Of a DNA stretch of 64,000 bases, positions 34,004 through 46,289 are shown in pieces (positions within the stretch are counted from its first letter, which is position 1; each line of letters opens with the position of its first letter). This DNA comes from Ipomoea triloba. Lineage: Eukaryota > Streptophyta > Magnoliopsida > Solanales > Convolvulaceae. Where the stretch lies: NCBI RefSeq assembly GCF_003576645.1, contig NC_044920.1, positions 1,650,814 to 1,714,813 of the forward strand, read 5' to 3'. The notes under the pieces are model-generated. The model saw only the letters and a list, made by a program, of their open reading frames with translations, ran no database searches and was not told the origin of the DNA. Position numbers and translations under genes: made by a program.

Positions 34004-35183
34004 ACCTTTTAAAGAGCACACTTAATTAAGCTTAACGAGTCATGAAGAGTGTTGAAGAACCTTGTGCACAACTTGTGAAAATAAATGCAGAAGAAATTAG
34101 ATAATTTTGAATTGATTTCTTAAGATAATTTTTGTCGAACATTTAAAAATGGAAACATGTTCTTATGTGAGTATGCCCCTAATATAAATATGAGCTAGTT
34201 ACCATAATATATAACAATAACCTCCCCGGTGAGAAGTGTGGACAAATTTCAATACCATTGATCTAGTAGATCCATCTAATGATTGGAAAATAAAGAATAA
34301 GAAAAAAAGGGGTGACATTCCTGTAAATACCACTATATATGCATTTGGGAATTAAAAGCATGAAGTGCATTCGCGAACAACTAACAATATATTTGGAAAT
34401 TCGTTTCGAATGCACTATCAAAGTGTTTCTTTTTGCAAATCACATCATACGCCTGTACTTCTTAACATTACACCATTGAATCCTCAATCATTTGCTCCTT
34501 GTTGAGTTATAGTATCAATATTTTCAGAGATAGTTGACAATTGACATCTCTTCAAATTCCCCGATACGAGAAGCAAATTGTTGTGTGAAGGAATCAATAC
34601 GTTTTTACATAAGCCAATTGAAAGATCTTGTTATGCGACTGCTCCTAGTCCTACGAAACTAGCATGCATCCTACATCCTAAGACTCTTTCATAAAATTCC
34701 AACAATTTCTCCCATTCCTTAAGGGCTCATCATAGGTGCGGAGTCCACTCAATGCACTTCTAAATGCACTATATATCAAGCATTTCTAAATGCATACAGA
34801 AATGTCACTACGCTTTTTTACATACTTTTCTCACGCATTGTCAAACATTCTAAATGCAGAATCATAATTATAGAAATGTCAGCGTAATTTTCTCTAACGT
34901 TTCTTTATTTTTCAATAGTTAGATCTACTAGAGTACTAAATGGATCAGAAGAAAAAAAAAAAAAACTAAGAACTAATCTTAGCCTTACATTTAGAAAAAT
35001 CGAATGGATTAGATCAAATTTTTAAAAAAATATTGTGGCATTTTGTAATTATCATCAACTTTATTATGCAACTTAGAACACTATACTCAACACTTCTCAG
35101 GGTTTTTCAGAAATGCACATTACGTATTTAAGTTACAAAGTGCACGTTTAGTATTAACAAAGTAGGTGCTTAATATTAAAAAA
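34004..35183. other. Intergenic, AT-rich
   Basis: No gene. 34240-34300 and 34900-34960 carry partly inverted phrases (GATCTAGTAGATCCATCTAATG against GTTAGATCTACTAGAG), and ATGCACT/AGTGCATT motifs recur at 34360-34870, suggesting a diverged TIR element whose ends I cannot place exactly. Confidence 0.35.
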
Positions 35184-35827
35184 GGCTAAAGTGTCATCTA
35201 ACACCATGAACTATATCCCATTATTCATACCGCACTCTGAACTTTCATATCGTATATATTGAGCCACAAACCAAAGAAAAAAATTCGCATAGAACTTTTA
35301 GCAGGTTTTCCTATGTTCCTGCTGACATGGCGTCTAATATGACATTTCTCTTAATCTTATGTTGTCCATGTAAGCTAGCGTTTACATATTTAATTTTTTA
35401 AAAAAAAAACAAACAAAATTATTATATTAAAATAACCAGAATTTTATTCTCTTTATTTTCATTATGTATACTTTTCAATTTTGCAATTCCAATGTTTCAA
35501 TTTTTTTTTCAGAATTTATATTTTTTGGCTACTTAGTATTTTTTCAATTCTCCAAATTTATAGAAATGCTAATTTTTTTTGGTTTGTGTTTTTGTTTATT
35601 TTTAAATTATTTTTAATATGTAAATGCTTACATGGACAACATAAGGTTAAAAGAAATGCCACATCACTTGGAAACATGCGCCATGTCAGCAGGAAGACAG
35701 GGAAACCTGCTAAAAGTTCTAGATGAATTTTTTATTTTGGTTTGCGGCTCGATATATACGATATGAAAGTTCAGGGTGTGACATGAATAATTGGATATAG
35801 TTCATGGTGCTAGATGACACTTTAGCC
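35184..35827. mobile_element. 644-bp element with long terminal inverted repeats
   Basis: Left arm starts GGCTAAAGTGTCATCTA and the right arm ends TAGATGACACTTTAGCC; the arms pair over about 200 bp with some differences. TTAAAAAA flanks both sides (35176-35183 and 35828-35835), consistent with an 8- or 9-bp target duplication, though the A-rich sequence makes the exact length unsure. The AT-rich core has no coding capacity. Confidence 0.75.
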
Positions 35828-35835
35828 TTAAAAAA

Positions 35836-36225
35836 AAAAAAAAAAAACTTACACATTGCAAAATGCGAAGTGCAGTGCACTTAGGGTTTGAATTTTAGAG
35901 CTGATGACTAAACTTTTTGGTTTTATTAGGTTTTGGGGTTCACGCTTTACTGTTCAGGGTTTAACATTAATGATTTAGGTTTAAAATTTATTTTTTTATT
36001 GTCTTTTTCAAAAAGTTATCCAAAAATACACATTGTGTTGTTACAATGTGCAGAGTATAGTGTTGCAAGTTCTAGTGTAAAAATTCACAATAATTACAAA
36101 AAATGTTATATGGCATTTTTTAAAAATAATTTTGATATGATCGTCTGATTTTTACAGACGTAAGACTGAGATTGGTTATTAATTTTCTCTTGTGGTGTTT
36201 TCTCATGTGATCCTAAGACTATATG

Positions 36226-36291
<66 letters not shown>

Positions 36292-36487
36292 GTGAAACTC
36301 TGTTAACATGTGAATCTGTGTACCATTGTGCACCGTTGATCTTGCTTGATCTTATGTTTAATTTTATAATCTTTTTAATCTGGTAAATATACATAATACA
36401 TCACTATACCACTCCAAACATCTTGGCCATATGATCTCAAATCTAAACAGTAGATAGGAGTGGTGAGCGACAAAAAAATTATAAACC

Positions 36488-36543
<56 letters not shown>

Positions 36544-36934
36544 AATGTTCCAGTGAGACAACATCTTCTCGTGAGATTGTGAGACACAACATGAATGCAC
36601 ACAGTCAACTATTGAAATGCACACACATTAATTTTTTTTTGGGTGTAGCCCTGCGTTTCCACCGTCGAACACAGTGACTAATCCTCTCGCTGGATTGTAG
36701 GCACCTTTAAGTTGTGTGTATTCATGTTAGGCAAATTGCACACACTTTAATCTATATACATTCCTGTAGTAGATTGTGTGCATTCATATTGTGTCTCAGT
36801 CTCATAGGAATATATATGTTGTCTAATTTGTTTTTGTATATATATTGAATTGGTTATTAGAGTTGGCAATTGGCATGATTGCATTAAGGCAACACAAGTA
36901 CACAACCATCCACCAACACGGATTTACAAACGAA
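35836..36934. other. Intergenic with AT microsatellites
   Basis: Long TA runs at 36236-36289 and 36490-36540. 36550-36830 repeats GAATGCACACA / TGTGTGCATTCA motifs. No gene seen. Confidence 0.6.
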
Positions 36935-37219
36935 TTGAAATTGCACCAATACATTCATCAACACTAATAACTTGAAAGAAAAAGCAAGTGATAATAAAAT
37001 TAGAAAAAAATAGCAAATGTATTAGACTATGTATAAACTATCATTAAAACATATCATATTGTACTTATACATTGTGAAATTGCACCAATACATTCATCAA
37101 CACTAATAACTTGAAAGAAAAAGCAAGTGATAATAAAATTAGAAAAAAATAGCAAATGTATTAGACTATGTATAAACTATCATTAAAACATATCATATTG
37201 TACTTATACATTGTGAAAT
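36935..37219. repeat. 140-bp tandem duplication
   Basis: Two adjacent, apparently identical copies starting TGAAATTGCACCAATAC at 36935 and 37075. Non-coding. Confidence 0.95.
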
Positions 37220-37450
37220 TTTTGAATGACGAGGGAAACCTCATCTAACTAGTAGTCGAGTGTGTGTGTTAGGTAAACTCTGATCTATAACCTTAGTCCG
37301 CAAAGGGACATAATGAGATCAACTAGTTTATGGCTAATCGGTTCAAACTAAGAATATCATATCGTTCTCATTGAGAGCCGAACTTGAAATTTTGTGATTA
37401 TCAAGCCAAACTGGACAAATTAAACTTGGTTGGGTTGCCCCAAGTTTTGG
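37215..37450 (-). repeat. Possible SINE relic
   Basis: On the minus strand a box-B-like CAAGTTCGGCTC stands near 37385 and the segment ends in CCCTCGTCATTC plus a short A-rich tail. The sequence at 60596-60725 ends the same way. Borders are weak. Confidence 0.4.
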
Positions 37451-37619
37451 AAAGTTCAAACTATATATTGATAGGTGTTTATAACAACATAAGTAATTGC
37501 TGAAAGCCCGCAGTTTACATTATTGAAATGCAACCTTTGAACAGATTCATAATACGAATGAGAATGACAACTTAACCAAGAAACACAGGAATCTTCATCA
37601 CTGTTCCTGAGTTGTCAAA

Positions 37620-38035
37620 CTCCAAATAGCCAACATGACAACTTGCCTTTGATAAGACGGCAACGGCGCCGTTAAACTCCGATCATATTGGATCTGACGT
37701 TCGCCGCCGTTTCCCGGACGGTCATGAAACCGTCACAAATACTCCAACTCCGTATATATGTCTGCTCATCACTATTTTGACTCTTGCTTCCTGTCATTTG
37801 GAACAATCGTCGCTGGGAATAATTAATCTCACTGTAAATACAAATAAAACACCCAAAGCAATATATAATCAGAGAGAAAAAAATGGAAAGAAAATGACCG
37901 TCCAATTATCACTCTTCATGAGAGCAAGCTTTCTCTGGAATTTTGTTTCCTAAATTTATTTGTGACAATATTTATAACCATCGTAAAGAATGGTATTTGC
38001 TAACCTGCGCTATAGTCGTAAAAAAAAACTCTTGG
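37620..38035 (-). other. Spliced-looking short unit, copy 1
   Basis: On the minus strand: a TATAAATA box near 37970, a leader ending in a short ATG frame, then a TTTGTATTTACAG acceptor near 37832 and an exon-like segment encoding FQMTGSKSQNSDE, ending near a GAACGTC...GGCGCCGTT patch. The same parts occur in the same order at 50210-50840. No long open frame and no known family. Confidence 0.45.
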
Positions 38036-39819
38036 ACTAGTGCGCGCTCATTCAAGCTTCGGGTCCCATATATATGTATTAATTGAATCGTTATATTAAA
38101 TAGTTGTAACATTTAAATAGATTTTTTTTTTTGAAATCTACGAATCTATTAGATTGTAGTATCTGTTCATACGTACTTTCTCAACCTGATGTAACACACA
38201 AAGAATCAACAACGTCTCCACTGAGACTCGATCACATTATCTCCCATAACAGTTAAATAGATTTAATACTAGTTAGTAACTTTAATTTAAAGTTATGATT
38301 TTGAACATTTCATCATGTAAAATAAAATTTTCATAAACTTCATATTAAAAAAAAAAAAAAAAAAAAAAAAAGAACTACGGGGACATCCCAACATTGGGAC
38401 TTGGGCGAGTGCCCAGCTCGCTCGTCCACCCTCAAGGCTGGGCTTGATCTCATCATACAAAAAATGCATAAGCAATTTTATAACCATTACAAACGTTCAA
38501 GATTTTAATATTTATAAAATTAGCCATGTCTATTTTTCACTTTTTTTTAGCGACTCTTAATTGTTGATTTACCCAAACTAATGGATAAGATCAATGCTCA
38601 CTTTTTATCTGAGGAACATGTTTTCACATGACCCATCGCCTAAAAGTTTCTATTACGCGTCATCATATTCAAATTACTTTAGAGAATATGTGTGATTTAT
38701 AATATGCTTTCTATTTGAATCATTTTATCCAATTGATTATGTTTCATTTTTTATAAGTATTTTTTATTGTGTTTCGAAGCGTTTAATTGATTTCTCATTT
38801 TGGTCGTTTCTGGTTTCACCCCTATTTGTAAGTTTTGCTTTATATATTTTTATTAATAATGTGGTTGTCTGTAAGTTTATTTGTGTTTAAATTGTTTATT
38901 CATTATAATAAATTAATAATTGTTTATTTATGAATGCACTAATGCAATCATTAATTATTTTGCATCCAATTAAAGGAAGCTCCTAGTTTTTCTCATGAAT
39001 ATTATATTATGGTTATGTTTGGCAAACTTAGCTGAAAAGATAGCTAAAAGCTTAAAAGTAGCTAAAAACTGAAAAGCTATAAGCTCGAAGTTGAAATCTG
39101 AAGAGCTGTTATGCTTAAAAGTGTTTGGTAAAATTAGTTTTTTGATAAGCTGATAAATGTAAAAAGACTAAAAAGAACATCTTTATACAATTTAAATAGT
39201 TTTAAATTTAAATAGATTTGTTTATACGTTAAAATATAAAATAATGAAATCAATATATTTTAATAAAATATAAAGTAACAACGTATATTTGAAAATATAT
39301 AAAGTAAAATAAAATGTTTAAAATTCATAAGATTATTAGTTCATACAAAATTCATGTTCAAACAAAAATGTCAAATTGAAATTACAACCAAACACATTGA
39401 AGAGAAAACACCAAAAGGGTTTTAATTGGGATAAGTAAAGAATGTCATTTATTTAAAATTAATAAGGATAAAGATGAAAAAAAAGTTAAAAAGCTACTAA
39501 CTTATTTTTTAAAAGCTACCTAGAGTAGCTTCTCATAATAAGCTCTTATTTTAAACTACTAACTTATTTTGAGAACATCACCAAACAGAGTTTATAGCTT
39601 ATTAGTAATTTAAAATAAGACCAGCCAAAGAAAGCCTTATGAATTTGACTATATGGAAGTAAATTTATTAAGAACTTGTGAATCTTATTTCAGTTTATTT
39701 GATTATTAATATTTTTCTTTATGTAATATAAATTTTAGATATGAAAATATATGTTGATTTCACATTTAAAAAAAAAATTATGCCCCAGGGCTATAAATGA
39801 TAAAACCTAGCCTTTTATA
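38036..39819. other. Intergenic with a TIR-like element
   Basis: An A run at 38346-38371. About 39011-39636 has ends GGTTATGTTTGGCAAACTTA and, inverted, GGCTTTCTTTGGCTGGTCTT, with many AGCTAAAAGCT motifs between; this is a hAT- or Harbinger-like MITE without a clear target duplication. No gene. Confidence 0.45.
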
Positions 39820-40139
39820 CTATACCTCTCGGCCCTCTCCTAGAATGTGAGGTGTAATCATCAAGCTGGTTTTTTGAGGTGTTGACAATTGTCTGTTGTA
39901 CTGCAACGGTGACTCTAATGCAAACATGAACATGGTATTAATGATGTCTGACACGGAATATGTATCAGTCGAATTCAGCTAAATTTGTGCCGTTATATTA
40001 GCGGTGTAAACAAGTCTAGCCGAATCTGAATAGTCAAAGCTCGAAACTCGACTCAATTTTAAAAATTGAAGCTTAAGCTTGATTAAACTCTAATGGTTTG
40101 AGCTTGAACTCAACTTCACTCGAATTCAAACTCAGATCA

Positions 40140-40172
<33 letters not shown>

Positions 40173-40830
40173 TATTATTATTATTATTATTATTATACAT
40201 CCAAATATCATAACAAACTCATTGTATCTTGATTATAGCTATTAATATATAACCATAAATAAATATATATATATAAAATTAATTAAATTTGTAATATTGA
40301 TTTATATTAGTTATAAAATATATATAATTAAAAGACTCAATTAGACTCATGAATTGCTCAAGTCAAATATTAAGAGGTTCGAATTCGATTCGACTTGTTA
40401 CTCGAACTTCTCAAGTTCAAGCTCACATCAACAATATATAATAAATCAAATTTGAATATTTGTTAAATTAAGATCAAGGAGCTCATAAGTAATTTGATTT
40501 ATTTATATCATTACGTATACTTTGTTAAGGTTTATGAATAGCTTTTTAATTGTTTTTATTGGACTATTTTGTATTTAATATTCAATAATATTTAATCATT
40601 AACCTCAAACGACACCTAATTGGGTAAAAAAAATATACGATAAAACATAACCAAATTTGTCAACATAAATCAAGAGATATGTTTCCTAGCGATGAATCAA
40701 AAGATTTGTTGCAATGAGTCAAAAGTTGTGACAAAGTGTGGTGGGGTACTGGGGTGCGGCCCTGTGAGTCTGATCTGTGACGAGGTGATGCCTTAAACTC
40801 GACGAATTCTGTTGGACGGTTGCGTATTAA
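39820..40830 (+). repeat. Unclassified repeat R, copy 1
   Basis: Begins near GGTGTAATCATCAAGCTGG and ends near CGACGAATTCTGTTGGACGG. The middle has CTCGAACTC/GACTCGAATTC phrases. Copies: 42843-44990 (inverted) and 52540-56050 (direct, enlarged by insertions). No coding frame is conserved. It is cut off on the right at 40830. Confidence 0.7.
40139..40196. repeat. AAT/ATT microsatellite
   Basis: Perfect AAT repeats turn into ATT repeats at about 40171, making a self-complementary tract. Confidence 0.95.
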
Positions 40831-41074
40831 AGATTTAAATAGTAATGTTGATGTTGATTAATGTTTTAAAATTTTTTTTGAGCATTACTGACTTTTTTAC
40901 AATGCATGGTTCATAACTACTTTCTTCAATCTACTGAAATACAAAGAGTCAATATTGTCTCTATTAAGACTCCAACCCACCCATTTCTATATGAGAGTGT
41001 AACCAGGTGCCACTAGACCACAAGGTCTTGGGAATGTTTTAAATCTATTATCATTAAAGTTGAAATAATATTTA

Positions 41075-42459
41075 GAGAAAATTGTATTATTAGTTTTTGA
41101 GTTATATTTATGTTTTGACTTAGTTCTTCAGTTATTATCGTATCTATTTTTTACTCCTCAATTATTAGTAAAGTAGCGCATTTTGTCACAAGATTAAGTT
41201 TTCGTCTCAACTTGATAGAAAACTCAATTTTTTTTTTAATTGGAGCAATAAAGTATGAAATTCACATCTTATTTGTTTCTTATATTAAAACCACTTTCAG
41301 CATTAGTTCTTCACTTCTCATCAATCTCTTATTTCAAGATTATTCAACTCCAAAAGAATTTCAATGACCATCGTATGACGTAATTGTTAGGAATCTGGAT
41401 CACTTATAAGTAACATGAGATTCAGTATAAATAAGGAAACACTTTATCGATCACCGTCTTCTGGCGTGTGAAGCAACAAGAGAAATCAAATCAAAACTTT
41501 TGAGATATAAGAAGATGCCAAATTTTTTATGTTGCTTTTATGAGAAATTCACCTAGGGAGTAACTTATTGTGATTTTAGTGTGTAAAACTTCTTTCGTAA
41601 ACTCTATAGTAGCTTAGTTACGAATTGTATATCCTGACAACATATGAAAATTCTATTATATATCCATCATCAGACATCCCATCCTCTATTATCTTAAAAA
41701 CCAAAGTAATGGAGAACCTGAAACTTAATTATGAAAATTCTAAAAGCTTTTGTAACTTCATAACTAAGTCTAAAGTTCCTTATATGAGACCCAAATTTTT
41801 CCTGTATTACTATGGCAGTTTTAAAGACAGATGAATGATGTCTTGTGATGGATATATATAAATTAGAATTTTCATATGTTGCCCATATATAATTTTTTTA
41901 CTAAAGCCACCAACCTGCTGTAGAGTTTATGAAAGAATTTTTACATACTAAAATTTCAAGTTATTTCCTAGGTGAATTTTTCATAAAAGCAACTTAAGAA
42001 ATTTGACATCTTCTTGTATTTCAAAAGTTTTGGATTACATTACCATTGTTGCTTAGTAAGAGAAATCAGAAAATTTTAGGATAATGCGTTTCACACGCAT
42101 GAAGACGGTGATCAAGTGTTCCTTTGCTTGTACAAGTTGTTAATAGGTCATACAAAGTTGTTAAAATGGTTTTAGAGTTCTTTAATTAAGAACCTTGAAA
42201 TAAGAGGATGAGAAGTGAAAAATAATGTTGCAAAAGTTATTTCAACATAAGAAGGAGAATAAGATGTGATTTTCATACTTTACCCCTCCAGTTTTAAAGG
42301 ATTTTTGGAATTTTTCGTCAGGTTGAGACGAAAACCTAATGTTGGGGACCAAATGCGCCACTTTACTCATAACTAAGGGGTAAAAAACAAATGTTGTCAT
42401 AACTGAGAGACTGAATCAAAACTTGGGTATAACTCAAAGACCATATATGCAATTTTCTC
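41075..42459. mobile_element. Foldback element with arms of about 600 bp
   Basis: Left arm starts GAGAAAATTG and right arm ends CAATTTTCTC; the arms are diverged inverted copies almost to the centre at about 41690-41830. The right arm carries the phrases GAAGTGAAAAATAATGTTG and AACTGAGAGACTGAATC found also in the copia leader and at 45740-46185. No coding capacity beyond chance. I see no clear target duplication. Confidence 0.7.
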
Positions 42460-43504
42460 AATTTTATACAAATAATAAATTTTATATTATAAAAATGAAT
42501 TAAAATAACTTTAGTCAAGTCACATCAGTCGAACTAGAACACAAAATGAGACAAAACTACAACTTTGCCCACAAGGGCCCCATACCCCGACTCGACATGA
42601 TGTCGATGATAAATTAAATTACGGCGACTCAACAGTCTATTAGATGTGAATGAGGATCAGTACGTGTCTAGTATCTATAAGGAGTCATCCTCACAAAAAT
42701 ATAAAATTTCACACTATAACTGTCAAAACTCAATCTTGTATCTTTATTCACAATCTATCATTCAAAAATAACTTGTGTTGTACGTGGGAGTAAATATCAA
42801 TACAACTTTAAGTCAGAGATTTGATTATTTTGCAACTATATCTATCATGTTGGAGGACTTTACAACTCTTGATAAGAGCTTTTTGGTCACTGTGAATATT
42901 ATATTCTTTCATGGTAGACCATGAAATAATAGTGTTCGGCTACGTGTCCCCAAATTTAGCGTTGTCAAATTGTCGGTAGCCACGCAACTACGCAATCGTC
43001 CAATAGAATTTGTCATCTTTAAGGAATCACCTCGTCACAGCTCACAGGGCCCCACCGTTTTTGTCACAACCTATGAGTCATCACAACAAATCTTTTGATT
43101 CATCGCTGGGAAACGTATCTCTTGATTTATGTTCACAAATTTGGTAATGTTTTATCGTGTTTTTTTAATATTAATTTATCCAATTATGTGTTGTTTGATG
43201 ATTAAATATGATTGAATATCTAATATAAAATAGTCCAATAAATTCAATTCAAAAGTTCTTCATAAATCATGCATAACAGAACATAGGGATGTAAATGAGA
43301 CAAATTACCTCTTCTTTTTTTTTTTTTTTCTTTTTTAGTATTTGAGACAAATTAATTATGATTTACTAGAGCTTAATTTAACAAATTTCAATTTAGTTTG
43401 ATTAATGGTGAGGCAAGCTCGAGTAGTTCGACTAACAAGTCGAATTGAATTCGAGTCTCCTAATACTCGACTCAAATAACTCGCAAGCATGATTGAGGTA
43501 TAAT

Positions 43505-43677
43505 TTTACATTATGAAAATTGAACTAAAAATCATTTTAGTCAAGATTCGTTAACCGAATCAGACACATAAAATAGTTTGTATAATTTTTATATTCCCCC
43601 AGACTTATTTTATGTGTCTAGTTCGGTTAATGAATCTTGACTAAAATTATTTTTAGTTCAATTTTTCATAATGTAAA
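43505..43677. repeat. Inverted-repeat hairpin derived from a Stowaway-like sequence
   Basis: TTTACATTATGAAAATTGAA at the left pairs with its inverse at the right over about 75 bp. Its internal phrase (TTGACTAAAATTATTTTTAG, inverted) also occurs in the Stowaway element near 49960-50020 and at 42490-42530. Confidence 0.75.
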
Positions 43678-44020
43678 GTTTAATATTAGTATATAAAATT
43701 TATATATATATTTATAAACTAAATTAAAATGCTATTAAACACAAAATATTAAATTTAAAAATAATTAAAATACACTAAAGAAAATTAGTAAGAAAGAAAT
43801 AATTGATTTGATCACTAAATAGTAAACAAGATAGATAAAACAAAACAGATCAAGATGGAGTTTCTAATATAAATATAATATTACAAATTGAATTGAATTA
43901 AAATATTTATATATTATAGAAAAGCGATATTCAAGATCCAATGAGTTTGTTATGATATTTACGGCTCTATTTGATAGAGCTTATTTCTTACAACTTATTT
44001 TAAGATAAAAATAAGCTATA

Positions 44021-44373
44021 GGGGGTATTTGGCATACGGCTGATAGCTGATAGCTGATTGGTTTAACGTAACTAGTAGTTGATGGCTGATTGCGTTAACT
44101 GGTTTGACCAGCTGATTGTATTAGCTGGTTAAAAAAACTGTTTGGAAAATTAGCTGTTTACTAGTAGCTGATTGAATGTAAAATGACATTTAAGAGTATG
44201 AATGTATTGTATTATTTCAACCTTTAAATATAACAAGAAGATAAACTCTTATTAATAAATAATTATAAAATTTGGGTATCATCTATATTTTTTTAAGGAC
44301 ATAAGTTAATTATTTTTGTTTATTTAACTCTTATTAAATTATAATCTAAAACAATTTTTATTAATTATTTTCA

Positions 44374-44436
<63 letters not shown>

Positions 44437-44703
44437 AAATAACAACACACGACCCTTTTAAAAGTACATCCCATTGATTTCAAAGGATAAAATACTCAAT
44501 ATACTCATTAATCCCAACCAGCTGATACAAAAAGCTACATTCATTAGCTTTTCAATTTTCAACTTATTGACCAAATCAGCCAAGAGTCCAAGACCAATAA
44601 GTCATTTACCAAACAGTTCAAAATAATTTATTGGTAAGTCAAACAGCTAAACTTGGTCAAATAAGTTAAAATTTGGCTTATAAGTCAATAACCAAACACC
44701 CCC
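44021..44703. mobile_element. PIF/Harbinger-like MITE (683 bp)
   Basis: Ends GGGGGTATTTGG and CCAAACACCCCC, flanked by ATA on both sides, consistent with a 3-bp target duplication. It contains repeated TAGCTGATTG motifs and an ATT microsatellite at 44376-44436. It is itself inserted in another MITE-like sequence (about 43965-44830) with ends TCTATTTGATAGAG and GTATGCCAAACAAAG. Confidence 0.7.
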
Positions 44704-44990
44704 ATAAACTGTGCTTGGTAAAAATATAATCTTATTTTGAAACACTAATTATAGTAGCGTCTCAAAATAAGATAGTAGCTACTAGTTTTTAAACTTTCAA
44801 CTTTTAAGCTAGGTATGCCAAACAAAGTCTACTACTACTTTGACTATTTGGGTTCAACTTTGCTCGTTTAGACCACTAATATAGTAGCCAAAATTTAGCT
44901 CAAGCCGATAACGCATGCATGCCTGTCAAACATCATTAATACCATTTATTTTTCATGCTTGCATTGGAGTAACTGTCGCAACAAAGTAGG

Positions 44991-45739
44991 CCAAGCGTGA
45001 TCACCTAAAACCCTCATCTTGCAATGTCATGAAACCCCATTCATCTACCTCCATATTTTTAAATACTTCTACTTTCCCTGCCACATATTTTGGGGGCAAA
45101 CTTTGTTGTATCCAACCTCAATGCCTTAGTTTTAATGTGAAAGAATATGAACCTATGTATAATATAATAACAAACAAAACAATCTCAGTAAACAGTCTAT
45201 TTCAAAAAAGCATACGAAAATACAGGCAAACAGAGCTTTCAAGTAATTATTAATCAGTCTGAAATTGATAAACAACTACGGAAATTCAAATGCATATGGT
45301 CCCATTCAAAATAGAAAACAATAAAGCAACTCTCCACACTTTTAATAAAGCAAGTATCCACACTTTTAGCACTATATAGAACAATAATATAAATACCTGT
45401 TGCGCTTCCACCATCATTTGCCATGACTCTTTACCAATTGAAGGGATTCCTCTTGGTTCTGATTTCTCTTCTACCATAGAACGCAAATAACAGATGAAGG
45501 GTTTAGTTTAACCATATTTTGGGGATTTTGACAAGCTAATACGGTGTGGTGAAAATAAAAGCGGGAAACATGTTAAAATTACTAGCTTATCCTTATAGTC
45601 GCCGAATGTATACTGTCTAAGTCACCGGAGGACCAAAATGGTTATAAAAAAAAAAAAGATAGTCGAAGGAGGAGATTAGCCAAATCAATATGAGTATAAT
45701 CAAATTGGTGAAATCAACATAGTCGAGGGACCATTTTGG
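44991..45739. other. Intergenic, one exon-like patch
   Basis: On the minus strand 45480 to 45400 reads MVEEKSEPRGIPSIGKESWQ and a few more codons, then a GTATTT donor-like site. It resembles a first exon by composition but nothing downstream continues it. Otherwise no gene. Confidence 0.25.
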
Positions 45740-46185
45740 TAATTTACTCATAAGGAAAATTAGAAACTTTTAAGATAATTTGCTTCACAAGCTAGAAGAT
45801 GGGATAAGTGTTCCATGAGCCTCAGGTTTCTTATACGAAACCCTTGTTCTTAATAAGTCATACCAGTTATTGAAATGATTTTGGAGTTTAAGAATCTTGA
45901 AATAAGAGGCTTGAAAGTAATAAAAAAAAAAAAAGAAGAATAATGCGGTGAAAGTGGTTTCAATATAATAAAAAAAATAAGATGTGAATTTCTTACTTTA
46001 CCCCTACAATTTTAAAGGCAGGGGTTTTAGGTTTTCCAGGGGGTTGAGATGAAAACCTAACATTGAGGATCAAATAAGCCACTTTGTTCATAAAGGAGCA
46101 AATAAAATGGATATGAACATAAATGAAAAACTTAGTCGTTGGAACTTGGATATAACTCATTGACCAAAAATGCAATTTTCCTTAT
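45740..46185 (+). repeat. Half copy of the 41-42 kb foldback element
   Basis: Follows the right arm of 41075-42459, from a CACAAGCTAGAAGATGGGAT segment to ACCAAAAATGCAATTTTCC. No left arm beside it. Confidence 0.65.
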
Positions 46186-46289
46186 AAAATTTATATATTT
46201 AGAAACTATATTAAAACACTATTTAATATATATAAACACTATTTAAAATATACATACATACATACATACATATATATACCAGTAACTAG

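Larger units (their letters stand above)
42843..44990 (-). repeat. Unclassified repeat R, copy 2, inverted, with nested MITEs
   Basis: Reverse-oriented relative of 39820-40830, extending further right than copy 1. It holds a Stowaway-derived hairpin (43505-43677) and, near its far end, nested MITEs (about 43965-44830). It lacks the solo LTR present in copy 3 and so shows the empty site. Confidence 0.7.

Noticed and set aside
36935..37219. CRISPR-like or satellite array
   Set aside because: Only two adjacent copies of a 140-bp unit without spacers; a simple tandem duplication in a plant genome.
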